The notes under the pieces: model-generated
Database searches by the model: none
What the model saw: the letters and a program-made list of their open reading frames with translations, nothing else
What the model was told of the DNA's origin: nothing
Position numbers and translations under genes: made by a program
DNA from: Flavobacteriales bacterium
GTDB taxonomy: Bacteria > Bacteroidota > Bacteroidia > Flavobacteriales_F > PHOS-HE28
NCBI GenBank assembly: GCA_023957375.1
Contig: JAMLHB010000002.1
Span: 682,001-746,000, forward strand
DNA: 64,000 nt
Direction: 5' to 3'
Shown here: positions 55,228 through 64,000 of the stretch, one piece after another
How positions within the stretch are numbered: position 1 is the first letter of the stretch
Layout: each line of letters opens with the position of its first letter

Positions 55228-57849
55228 ATGCGCCGCCCCTCCGCCCGATACCTGCTGCCCGCTGCGGCCGTGCTGCTGATCGCTTCCTGCTCCACCAACA
55301 AGGACGCCTTCCTCAACCGCACCTTCCACCGCCTCACCTCGCGGGACAACGGCTGGTTCAATGCCAACGAAAAGCTGAAGGAGACGGTGGCGGCCATGCA
55401 GAAGGCCCACGTGGACGACTACGACGAGGTGCTGCCCATCTTCGTGAACGGCACCGAGGAGGAAGCCCGGGCGATGGTGCCCGAACTGGAGATCTGCATC
55501 GAGAAGTGCGCCACGGTGATCGACCGGCACAGCATGGAGATCGGCGGCAAGGAAAAGAACGCCTGGATCGACGATGCCTGGTTCGTTATTGCCAGAAGCA
55601 ATTTCTACAAGCGCAACTACTACGACGCCTCACGCACGTTCGACCACATCAGCCGCCGCTACAAGGGAGAGGACCGGCAGATGGAATCCAAGCTGTGGCT
55701 GGCGCGCAGTTCCATTGAACTGGAACAGTATGCCAAGGCACAGACCACCTTGGACGAGATCAAGAACCAAAAGCAGCTGCCCAAGCGCTTCCCGGCCGAC
55801 CAGTTGAGCGCCGTGCAGGCCGACCTGGACATCCACCGCGGCAAAGTGGACGAGGCCATCACCTCCTTGGAGCACGCGGTTTCCATCACCAAGACCAAGG
55901 CCGACCGCATCCGCTGGACCTTCATCCTGGCCCAGCTCTACCAACTGAAGGGCCGGCAGGACAAGGCGATCGCGGCCTATGCCAAGGTTACCCGCATGGG
56001 GCCGCCCTATGAGCTGGGCTTCCACGCCCAGGTGTTCCAGGCGTTGGCCCTCAGCCATGGCAACACCAAGGCCATCCGCCAGAAGCTCACCCGCATGCTG
56101 CGCGACGAAAAGCACAAGGACCACTACGACATGATTCTCTACGCGCTGGCCGAGCTGGACCTGCGCGACAACCTGCGGGGCGATGCAATCAGCCACCTGA
56201 AGCTCAGCACCCGCGCCAGCACGCTGGACACCCGGCAAAAGGCCAAGAGCTTCCTGAAACTGGCCGACCTGTACTTCGACGACAAACAATACCCCTCCGC
56301 CCAGCAATACTATGACAGCACCAGCACCTTGCTCAGCGAGGAAAATCCGCGCTACAACGAGGTGCTCACCCGTGCCGATGTGCTTGGCGACCTGGTGGTG
56401 CAGCTCAACATCATCAGCCGGGAAGACAGCCTGCAGGCTTTCGCCAAACTAGACCCTGCGGAGCGGGAAAAGAGGGTGCGGGAATTGATCCGCGAACGCG
56501 AGCGCCAGGAGGCCGAACAGCAACAGGCCGCCGCAGATGCCCGCGAAGTACTGGCCGGCACGCCCCTTACACCTTCCAAGCCCGGAAACGCCGGAAGCGG
56601 TGGTGCCTGGTATTTCTACAACCCCACGCAGATCGCAAGGGGGCTGTCCGATTTTCGGAAGAAATGGGGCAACCGGCCCAACGACGATGATTGGCGGCGC
56701 GCCGACAAGAGCGGGACCGCATTGGTCGACATCGCGGAGGAAGAAATGGAGGACTTGGGGACCGCCTCGGCCAGCAACGGGGAAAGCGAACCGGAATGGA
56801 AGAAACCCGAATCCTATCTCAAGGACATCCCCACCGACTCCGCCATGCTGGACTCCAGCAACGCCCGCATCTGCCAAGCCCTGTACCTCTCGGGCATGAT
56901 CTACAAGGAAAAGCTCAAGGACGTCGACAATGCCATCGAGAGCTTCCAGGTATTGAACGAACGATTTGATGATTGCCGCTACACCCCGGAATCCTACTAC
57001 CAGCTCTACCGGATCTACCTGGCCAAGGAGCAAGCAGGCAATTTCATGGACTTTGGCGGCTCCAGTTCCCAGCACTATGCCGAGATCATCCTGGAGCGGT
57101 GGCCCGGCTCGGAGTTCGCCCGCCTGGTGCGCAACCCGGACCAATTGCAAGCCGACGAGGCCGCACGGCTGGCCGAGGACCAGGCCTACCAGGAACTGTA
57201 CAGCCAGTACAAAATGGGGGCCTTCCAAGGGGTGATCGCCACCTGTGACGGCATGCTGGCCAACGAACCGGACAACCACCTGCTGCCCAAGTACGGCCTA
57301 CTGAAAGCCATGGCCATCGGCAACCTGCACCTGCTGGGCCCCTTCCGCGATGCCTTGACCCACGTGCGCGACAAGTGGCCCGGCAGCGACGAGGCCAAGG
57401 CCGCCAGCGCTTTGCTGGCCGGTTTGGACCAAGGGAGCGGTAGCGGAACCAAGACCGGGGAAACGGAGACAGGCCCGGCCTACACCCCGGCCAAGGGAGA
57501 GCACTATGTGATCATCATTGTGCCCGACAGCGCCGGGCCCATGACCAGGATCACTGCGGCGATCAGTGACTTCAACGGCCGGTTCTTCCGCAACCAAGGG
57601 ATCGAGGTGCGCACCAGCATTTGGAGCCCCGGCAGCCAGGTGGTCCTGATCCGCTTGTTCCAGACCAAGGAGCAGGCCATGACCTATTACGACCTGTTCA
57701 AAAACAACAAAGGTGACCTCGGCGGCATCAACGACCAGGGCTACCCGCTTTTCGCCATCAGCAGCGGCAATTACACGCCGTTCTACAATGCCAAGGACAC
57801 GGCCGGCTACAGCAGCTTCTTCGCCGGCAACTACCTCAAAGGCAAATAG
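55228..57849 (+). CDS. PorW/SprE-like T9SS lipoprotein
   Basis: 873 codons from the ATG at 55228. Lipobox LLIASC gives an acylated Cys21, followed by STNKDAFLNRTFHRLTSRDNGWFNANEKL, the characteristic start of SprE/PorW. Several TPR-like helical repeats follow (KAQTTLDEIKNQ, RWTFILAQLYQLKGRQDKAIAAYAKV, SFLKLADLYFDDKQYPSAQQYY). In the T9SS of Bacteroidota, PorW/SprE is needed for secretion and gliding and links parts of the machine. The cargo proteins at 6179, 22640 and 24422 would depend on it. The ISAs1 element ends 69 bp upstream and could disturb or supply its promoter. Confidence 0.85.
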   Translation: MRRPSARYLLPAAAVLLIASCSTNKDAFLNRTFHRLTSRDNGWFNANEKLKETVAAMQKAHVDDYDEVLPIFVNGTEEEARAMVPELEICIEKCATVIDRHSMEIGGKEKNAWIDDAWFVIARSNFYKRNYYDASRTFDHISRRYKGEDRQMESKLWLARSSIELEQYAKAQTTLDEIKNQKQLPKRFPADQLSAVQADLDIHRGKVDEAITSLEHAVSITKTKADRIRWTFILAQLYQLKGRQDKAIAAYAKVTRMGPPYELGFHAQVFQALALSHGNTKAIRQKLTRMLRDEKHKDHYDMILYALAELDLRDNLRGDAISHLKLSTRASTLDTRQKAKSFLKLADLYFDDKQYPSAQQYYDSTSTLLSEENPRYNEVLTRADVLGDLVVQLNIISREDSLQAFAKLDPAEREKRVRELIRERERQEAEQQQAAADAREVLAGTPLTPSKPGNAGSGGAWYFYNPTQIARGLSDFRKKWGNRPNDDDWRRADKSGTALVDIAEEEMEDLGTASASNGESEPEWKKPESYLKDIPTDSAMLDSSNARICQALYLSGMIYKEKLKDVDNAIESFQVLNERFDDCRYTPESYYQLYRIYLAKEQAGNFMDFGGSSSQHYAEIILERWPGSEFARLVRNPDQLQADEAARLAEDQAYQELYSQYKMGAFQGVIATCDGMLANEPDNHLLPKYGLLKAMAIGNLHLLGPFRDALTHVRDKWPGSDEAKAASALLAGLDQGSGSGTKTGETETGPAYTPAKGEHYVIIIVPDSAGPMTRITAAISDFNGRFFRNQGIEVRTSIWSPGSQVVLIRLFQTKEQAMTYYDLFKNNKGDLGGINDQGYPLFAISSGNYTPFYNAKDTAGYSSFFAGNYLKGK

Positions 57850-57905
57850 TCTGTTGGCCCGAAGTGATTAACTTCGCGGTTTACAGACGTATTAAACCAC
57901 GGCCC

Positions 57906-58394
57906 ATGTTCCGGAACGACAAAACCCACGACGCCATGAGCAAGCCCATCGAGCCCGTCAGCCCCGGCAAGATCAACAGCATCATGGAGGGCACCTCCAT
58001 TGAAGGGGAGGTGAAGTCGGACAGCAACATCCGCATCGACGGCAGAATGAAGGGCACCTTGCAGGTGCGCGGCCGGCTGATCGTGGGCGCCACCGGCCTT
58101 GTGGAAGGTGATGTGCACTGCCAAAGTTGCGATATTGAAGGCACCGTGAACGGCAAGATCCATTGCCAGGACCTGCTTTCGTTGAAGGCTACCGCCAAAC
58201 TCACCGGGGACATCCACACCAAGCAGCTCTCCATTGAACCGGGCGCCGTGTTCAGCGGCAACTGCGACATGGGTGGGGGCAAGGCCATCAAGGAACCCGA
58301 ACCTGTGCGCCTAAGCACCGCCACGGACCGGCCGGGCCAACGCGACGTGACGGCCGGGGCCGTGCGCCCGGAGCCGTTGAAGGCCGGTCATTGA
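57906..58394 (+). CDS. Bactofilin (polymer-forming cytoskeletal protein)
   Basis: 162 codons from the ATG at 57906. The core INSIMEGTSIEGEVKSDSNIRIDGRMKGTLQVRGRL with GLVEGDVHCQSCDIEGTVNGKIHC is the right-handed beta-helix of bactofilins, with short disordered ends rich in Pro and charged residues. Bactofilins assemble into filaments without nucleotides and organise envelope synthesis. In Bacteroidota they often precede the ATP synthase cluster, as here. Earlier starts at 57864 add residues with no family support. Confidence 0.85.
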   Translation: MFRNDKTHDAMSKPIEPVSPGKINSIMEGTSIEGEVKSDSNIRIDGRMKGTLQVRGRLIVGATGLVEGDVHCQSCDIEGTVNGKIHCQDLLSLKATAKLTGDIHTKQLSIEPGAVFSGNCDMGGGKAIKEPEPVRLSTATDRPGQRDVTAGAVRPEPLKAGH

Positions 58395-58416
58395 GCCGCC
58401 TCACGCCGACTCTTTC

Positions 58417-58818
58417 ATGCACAAGGAGAACCACCACCCCGCGCGGACCGCGGGTGCCGTCGGCCTGTTCACCGTGGCCTGCGGCGGAGCCACTTACGCC
58501 GTATACCAAATGCTGCATTGGCCGTTCGGTGCAGGCCCATGGGCGGTGATCCTCTTCCTGGGCGCGCTCACTGCTGTCCTGCTGCTGTGGCAGGAACGGG
58601 CATTGGTTCTGGACCCCAAGGGCTTCATGATGCGCTTCATGACCGGGCTTGTAGTGAAATTACTGGCCGGACTCGCTGCTGTGGCCGCCATCCTGGTGCT
58701 GCTGCCCCGCGGCCAGGGCCTGCGCCTGTCGCTCACCTTCGCCGCACTGTACTTGGCGTTCCTTGCCTTCAGCACGGTGCGGCTGTCCCGGCTCTCACGC
58801 AATCCGGGCAGCCCATGA
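58417..58818 (+). CDS. Small membrane protein before atpZ
   Basis: 133 codons with four likely membrane helices (GAVGLFTVACGGATYAVY, PWAVILFLGALTAVLLLW, FMTGLVVKLLAGLAAVAAILVLL, SLTFAALYLAFLAFST). It resembles AtpI-like or DUF6168-type small proteins usually found at this position in Bacteroidota ATP synthase clusters; the exact family is uncertain. The stop overlaps the atpZ start by 4 bp. A role in assembly of the synthase membrane sector is inferred from position only. Confidence 0.6.
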   Translation: MHKENHHPARTAGAVGLFTVACGGATYAVYQMLHWPFGAGPWAVILFLGALTAVLLLWQERALVLDPKGFMMRFMTGLVVKLLAGLAAVAAILVLLPRGQGLRLSLTFAALYLAFLAFSTVRLSRLSRNPGSP

Positions 58819-59042
58819 GCGGCCCGGATAAGCGGAAAAAATTGCAGGACAACGCCAACGCGTGGCTGCGGTTCAGCGGCATCGGCTTTCAAATGGCGGT
58901 GATCATCGGGCTGGGAGCCTATGGCGGGTGGTGGGCAGACGGGCGCACAGGCTGGGAATTCCCCGCCTTCACCCTGATCGGCTCGTTGGGCGGCGTGGCC
59001 TTGGCCATGTGGGTGCTGTTCAGGGAAACGCGGGTGAAATAA
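58815..59042 (+). CDS. atpZ: AtpZ/AtpI-like ATP synthase accessory protein
   Basis: 75 codons from the ATG at 58815 (MSGPDKRKKLQDNANAWLRF). Two membrane helices (GIGFQMAVIIGLGAYGGWWAD and TLIGSLGGVALAMWVLF) with the intervening WxDGRTGWEFPAFT match AtpZ. AtpZ and AtpI proteins associate with the synthase membrane part and are linked to c-ring assembly or ion supply. The gene overlaps the preceding one by 4 bp and is separated from atpB by 233 bp that hold no gene. Confidence 0.8.
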   Translation: MSGPDKRKKLQDNANAWLRFSGIGFQMAVIIGLGAYGGWWADGRTGWEFPAFTLIGSLGGVALAMWVLFRETRVK

Positions 59043-59217
59043 CCCTCCAGGACAGCTCCGGGATCGCCGCATCCGCCCCGGCATTAGGTTGGAGCAAAGA
59101 GGCACGCACACAGCGGACCGCCCCCTACCGCCCTACCATCCTACCACCCTATAGCCTATCTCCCATTGCTGTTCCGATAATCATTTGGGGCTACATGCCC
59201 CATTCGGGGTCCTTGGC

Positions 59218-59225
59218 TACATTTG
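59218..59225 (+). promoter_or_regulatory. Candidate -7 box for the ATP synthase operon
   Basis: TACATTTG, a perfect TAnnTTTG, 50 bp before atpB. No TTG at the standard distance, though TTTG occurs at 59184. A small GGGGC/GCCCC hairpin lies just upstream (59187-59200). Confidence 0.35.
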
Positions 59226-59275
59226 CGGCCGCTAAGAAGGGAGGAAGATCCCTTCCAAAGTACCTGAACTCGTTG

Positions 59276-60623
<1,348 letters not shown>

Positions 60624-60675
60624 TCCCTCCCGGCATTGCCGCAGGGTACGTTCCGTTCAATCCAACCGTTGTTCC

Positions 60676-61185
60676 ATGCTTCTCGCAAGTCTCGTAGAAC
60701 CCGCTTTCGGGCTCATCTTCTGGATGACCCTGTCCTTCGGGATCGCTTTCTTCCTGCTGACCAAGTTCGCCTGGAAGCCCATCCTCGGCGCCCTGCGCGA
60801 GCGGGAACGCTCCATCGAGGATGCCATCGGCGAGGCCAAGAAAGCCCGTGAGGAGGTGGCGGCCATGAAGGCCGGCAACGAGGAGTTGCTGCGCGAGGCC
60901 CGCGCCGAGCGCGACCAAATGATGAAGGAGGCCCGCGAGGTGCGCGACCGCGAGATCGCCCAGGCCAAGGATCGCGCCAAGGCGGAAGCTGATGCGCTGC
61001 TGGCCCGTGCCCGCGAGGACATCCGCAACGAGAAGAACGCAGCCCTCACCGAGATGAGGAACCAGCTTGGTGAGCTGAGCATCCAGGTGGCCGAGCGCAT
61101 CCTGCGGGAGAAGCTCGGCGACCAGTCGGCCCAACAAGCCTTGCTGGACAAGGTGCTCAAGGAAAGCGACCTGCACCTCTCATGA
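60676..61185 (+). CDS. atpF: ATP synthase subunit b
   Basis: 169 codons. One N-terminal membrane helix (FGLIFWMTLSFGIAFFLLTKFAWKPI) leads into a long charged coiled coil (RERERSIEDAIGEAKKAREEVAAMKAG and onward) that forms the peripheral stalk. Only one b-type gene is present, so the stalk is a homodimer. The stop overlaps the atpH start by 4 bp. Confidence 0.95.
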   Translation: MLLASLVEPAFGLIFWMTLSFGIAFFLLTKFAWKPILGALRERERSIEDAIGEAKKAREEVAAMKAGNEELLREARAERDQMMKEAREVRDREIAQAKDRAKAEADALLARAREDIRNEKNAALTEMRNQLGELSIQVAERILREKLGDQSAQQALLDKVLKESDLHLS

Positions 61186-61742
61186 ACATTTCACCCGTTG
61201 CCTACCGGTACGCCCGCTCGCTGATCCAGCTTGCGCAGGACCAGGGCGAGGTGGCTTCCGTGCGGGAAGACCTGCAATTAGTGGCGGACACCTGCGCCCA
61301 AAGCCGCGACCTCCGCGTGGTGCTGAACAGTCCGGTGATCAAGGCCGACCTCAAGCTCAAAGCCCTCGGGCGCCTGTTCGGCGGGCAGATCGGCCACATC
61401 ACCGAGCGCTTCATCGCCATTTTGGTGCGAAAGGGCCGCGAGCCCATGCTGGAAGAGATCGCGTTGGCCTTCCAGGAAGTATACCGCGCGGCCAACGGCA
61501 TTCTGATGGCCGAGGTGCGAAGCGCCACCCCGCTTTCCAACGAGGCCCGCGCGCAGGTGCAGCAGTTGGTTGAAAAACGCCATCCCGGCAAGGTGATCAC
61601 CCTGCGCGAGGAACTGGACCCGGCACTGATCGGCGGGGCGGTGATCCGCGTGGGCGACGAACAGATCGACGCCAGCGTGCTCCGCCGCTTGAACGACCTA
61701 CGCCGCAAGTTTTCCGAGAACCCGTACATCCCAGAGATCTAA
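61182..61742 (+). CDS. atpH: ATP synthase subunit delta
   Basis: 186 codons. The N-terminal helical bundle (VAYRYARSLIQLAQDQGEVASVREDLQLV, RVVLNSPVIKADLK) and the C-terminal part (VEKRHPGKVITLREELDPALIGGAVIRVGDEQIDASVLRRLNDLRR) are typical of the OSCP/delta subunit, which clamps the peripheral stalk to the top of F1. 12 bp before atpA. Confidence 0.95.
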   Translation: MNISPVAYRYARSLIQLAQDQGEVASVREDLQLVADTCAQSRDLRVVLNSPVIKADLKLKALGRLFGGQIGHITERFIAILVRKGREPMLEEIALAFQEVYRAANGILMAEVRSATPLSNEARAQVQQLVEKRHPGKVITLREELDPALIGGAVIRVGDEQIDASVLRRLNDLRRKFSENPYIPEI

Positions 61743-61754
61743 AGAAAGAGGCCC

Positions 61755-63335
61755 ATGGCACAGATCAAACCCGCCGAGGTATCGGCGATCCTCAAGGAAG
61801 AATTGGCAGGCCTGCGCACGGCCGCCGAACTGGAAGAAGTGGGCACCGTGCTGCAGATCGGCGACGGCATCGCCCGCATCTACGGCCTGAACAGCGTGCA
61901 GAGCGGCGAGCTGGTGGAGTTCACCAACGGCCTGCGCGGCATCGTGCTCAACCTCGAAGAAGACAACGTGGGCGTGGTGCTCCTGGGCCCTAGCGTGGGC
62001 ATCAAGGAGGGCGACACGGTGAAGCGCACCAAGCGCATCGCCAGCGTGAACGTGGGCGAAGGCATGGTGGGCCGCGTGGTGGACACCTTGGGTGAGCCGA
62101 TCGACGGCAAGGGCCCCATCCAAGGCAAGACCTACGAGATGCCCATCGAGCGGAAGGCGCCGGGCGTCATCTACCGGCAGCCCGTGAAGGAGCCGTTGCA
62201 AACCGGCATCAAGGCGATCGACGCCATGATCCCCATCGGCCGCGGCCAGCGCGAGCTCATCATCGGCGACCGCCAGACCGGCAAGAGCACGGTGGCGATC
62301 GACACCATCATCAACCAGAAGGAATTCTTCGACGCGGGCAAACCGGTGTACTGCATCTATGTGGCCGTGGGCCAGAAGGGCAGCACCGTGGCCGGCACCG
62401 TGAAGGTGCTGGAGGAGGCTGGCGCCATGGCCTACACCACCGTGGTGGCCGCCAACGCCAGCGACCCCGCTCCCATGCAGTTCTACGCCCCCTTCACCGG
62501 GGCCGCGATCGGCGAATTCTTCCGCGACACCGGCCGTCCGGCGCTGATCGTTTACGACGACCTTTCCAAGCAGGCCGTGGCCTACCGCGAAGTGTCGCTG
62601 TTGTTGCGCCGCCCCCCGGGCCGCGAGGCCTATCCGGGCGACGTGTTCTACCTGCACAGCCGCCTGCTGGAACGCGCCGCCAAGATCATTGAGGACGACA
62701 CCATCGCCGCGCGCATGAACGACCAGCCCGAATCCTTGAAGGGCATGGTGAAGGGCGGCGGTTCGCTCACCGCACTGCCGATCATTGAAACCCAGGCCGG
62801 CGACGTGTCCGCCTACATCCCCACCAACGTGATCTCCATTACCGACGGGCAGATCTTCCTGGAGAGCAACCTCTTCCTCAGCGGTGTGCGGCCCGCCATC
62901 AACGTGGGTATCAGCGTGAGCCGCGTGGGCGGCAACGCCCAGATCAAGAGCATGAAGAAGGTGGCCGGCACCTTGAAGCTGGACCAGGCCCAGTACCGGG
63001 AACTGGAGGCCTTCAGCAAATTCGGCTCCGACCTGGACGCCGCCACCAAGGCCGTGCTGGACAAGGGCGCCCGCAACGTGGAGATCCTCAAGCAGGGCCA
63101 GAACAGCCCGTTGCGCGTGGAAGACCAGATCGCCATCATCTACTTGGGCACCAAGGGCCTGTTGGGCAAGGTGCCCGTGAACAAGGTGCGCCAGTTCGAG
63201 GAACAATTCCTCACCCTGATGCGCAATGCGCATGGCGACACCATGGCCGCCCTGAAACGCGGGGAATACAACGACCAGATCACCGGTGTGATCGAAAAGG
63301 TAGGTTCCGACCTGGTGAAGAGTTTTTCAAATTGA
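61755..63335 (+). CDS. atpA: ATP synthase subunit alpha
   Basis: 526 codons, full length. Walker [10 protein letters not shown] (residues 171-179), [37 protein letters not shown] with the catalytic-site Arg, and [28 protein letters not shown] are present. With beta it forms the catalytic hexamer. The atpD and atpC genes are not in this cluster as far as atpG; in Bacteroidota they usually form a separate unit elsewhere. A 68-bp gap with a GTGGTTGGT/ACCACCAAC hairpin precedes atpG. Confidence 0.97.
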   Translation: MAQIKPAEVSAILKEELAGLRTAAELEEVGTVLQIGDGIARIYGLNSVQSGELVEFTNGLRGIVLNLEEDNVGVVLLGPSVGIKEGDTVKRTKRIASVNVGEGMVGRVVDTLGEPIDGKGPIQGKTYEMPIERKAPGVIYRQPVKEPLQTGIKAIDAMIPIGRGQRELIIGDRQTGKSTVAIDTIINQKEFFDAGKPVYCIYVAVGQKGSTVAGTVKVLEEAGAMAYTTVVAANASDPAPMQFYAPFTGAAIGEFFRDTGRPALIVYDDLSKQAVAYREVSLLLRRPPGREAYPGDVFYLHSRLLERAAKIIEDDTIAARMNDQPESLKGMVKGGGSLTALPIIETQAGDVSAYIPTNVISITDGQIFLESNLFLSGVRPAINVGISVSRVGGNAQIKSMKKVAGTLKLDQAQYRELEAFSKFGSDLDAATKAVLDKGARNVEILKQGQNSPLRVEDQIAIIYLGTKGLLGKVPVNKVRQFEEQFLTLMRNAHGDTMAALKRGEYNDQITGVIEKVGSDLVKSFSN

Positions 63336-63403
63336 GCGACCCGTGGTTGGTTGGTAATTGTCAAGGCACAACCACCAACTGACCACGGACAACACCCCCA
63401 GCC

Positions 63404-64000
63404 ATGGCCAGCCTGAAGGAAGTACGCAACCGGATCGTCTCGGTGAACAGCACCAAGCAGATCACTGCGGCCATGAAGATGGTGAGCGCCGCGAAGCTGC
63501 GCCGGGCACAGGATGCCATCATCCGCATGCGGCCCTATGCGGAAAAGCTGGGCACTCTGCTGAGCAACGTAAGCTCCTCGCTGGACGGCAGTGAAAATCG
63601 CTATGCCAGCAACCGCGAAGTGAAGAACGTACTGCTGGTGGCCATCGTCAGCAACCGTGGCCTGGCCGGCATCTTCAACACCCAAGTGTTCCGCCGGGTG
63701 AACAAGGCGGCCAAGGAGGCCGAGGCCCGCGGCGAAACCGTGCACGTGCTCTCCGTGGGTAAGAAGGCTGCCGACCATTACCGGCGTTCCAACTGGCATG
63801 CCCAAGGCCTGCCCGAAAACCTCGCCAGCCTCTACGACGGGCTTTCTTTCGACAAAGTGGCCCCGGTGGCCGAAGCCATCATGGCCAAGTACGCCTCCGG
63901 CGAATATGACCGCGTGGTGCTGTTCTACAACCGCTTCAAGAACGCTGCCACGCAAGTGCTCACCGAGGAGCAGTTCCTGCCCATTGTGCCGCCACGCGCC
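63404..64000 (+). CDS. atpG: ATP synthase subunit gamma (cut by window end)
   Basis: The frame opens at the ATG at 63404 and runs off the window after 199 codons. MASLKEVRNRIVSVNSTKQITAAMKMVSAAKLRRAQ is the conserved N-terminal helix of the rotor shaft, and NVLLVAIVSNRGLAGIFNTQVFRR is the family's Rossmann-like core. Complete subunits have about 290 residues, so roughly two thirds are present. It turns inside the alpha/beta hexamer. Confidence 0.95.
   Translation, partial: MASLKEVRNRIVSVNSTKQITAAMKMVSAAKLRRAQDAIIRMRPYAEKLGTLLSNVSSSLDGSENRYASNREVKNVLLVAIVSNRGLAGIFNTQVFRRVNKAAKEAEARGETVHVLSVGKKAADHYRRSNWHAQGLPENLASLYDGLSFDKVAPVAEAIMAKYASGEYDRVVLFYNRFKNAATQVLTEEQFLPIVPPRA

Overview
The window reads as a chromosomal segment of a Bacteroidota bacterium, probably near Flavobacteriales, with an unusually GC-rich genome for that group. 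The evidence is type IX secretion (T9SS) C-terminal sorting domains of both the short type and the gliding-associated type, a PorW/SprE-like lipoprotein, TonB/ExbB/ExbD with a TonB-dependent receptor, Bacteroidota-restricted families (DUF4296, DUF4270, DUF5689, DUF3109), a glycogen synthase-like protein with only the N-terminal half, an ATP synthase cluster that runs to atpG without epsilon or beta, and several TAnnTTTG-type -7 promoter boxes.

Layout. 1-6110: partial tyrS (minus), a Bro-N protein, an NAD-dependent epimerase, a PIN toxin-antitoxin pair lying between that epimerase and the decayed tail of a second epimerase copy, then a minus-strand DUF4296 / dihydroorotase / polyprenol-phosphate mannosyltransferase operon. 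6179-18334: one giant minus-strand gene of about 4050 codons for a secreted protein with about 43 tandem modules, two PKD-like domains and a gliding-type sorting domain. 18687-26968: a TonB-dependent receptor, a DUF5689 lipoprotein and two T9SS cargo proteins. 27081-31190: DUF3109, intact glyS, and two decayed glyS copies surrounding a small secreted-protein gene. 31236-35047: tRNA-Leu(CAA), dCMP deaminase, S41 protease, a small lipoprotein, superoxide dismutase and a TM2 protein. 35034-39063 (minus): glycogen synthase-like, DUF4270 and glmS. 39155-43259: panC, panD, flippase-like, rfaE2 and radA. 43337-46388 (minus): exbB, exbD, exbD and tonB. 46737-48089: pirin and YceI. 48178-51452: an accessory island with an ISAs1 relic, an integrase fragment, a nested-hairpin element and a strikingly AT-rich OLD-type ATPase/TOPRIM nuclease gene ending in an attC-like site. 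51520-57849: NYN/OST-HTH protein, aminopeptidase P, an intact ISAs1-family insertion with a 10-bp target duplication, and a PorW/SprE homologue. 57906-64000: bactofilin and the ATP synthase cluster atpZ-B-E-F-H-A-G, with atpG cut by the window end.

How the parts work together. TonB/ExbBD would energise the outer-membrane receptor at 18687, PorW/SprE belongs to the machine that exports the T9SS cargo proteins, and the ATP synthase is the housekeeping partner of the proton gradient. The most unusual material is non-coding or mobile: three intergenic elements of 165-190 bp bounded by roughly 20-bp inverted repeats and filled with nested hairpins, a possible integron-like cassette carrying an anti-phage-type nuclease, and repeated 3'-end ghosts of neighbouring genes.
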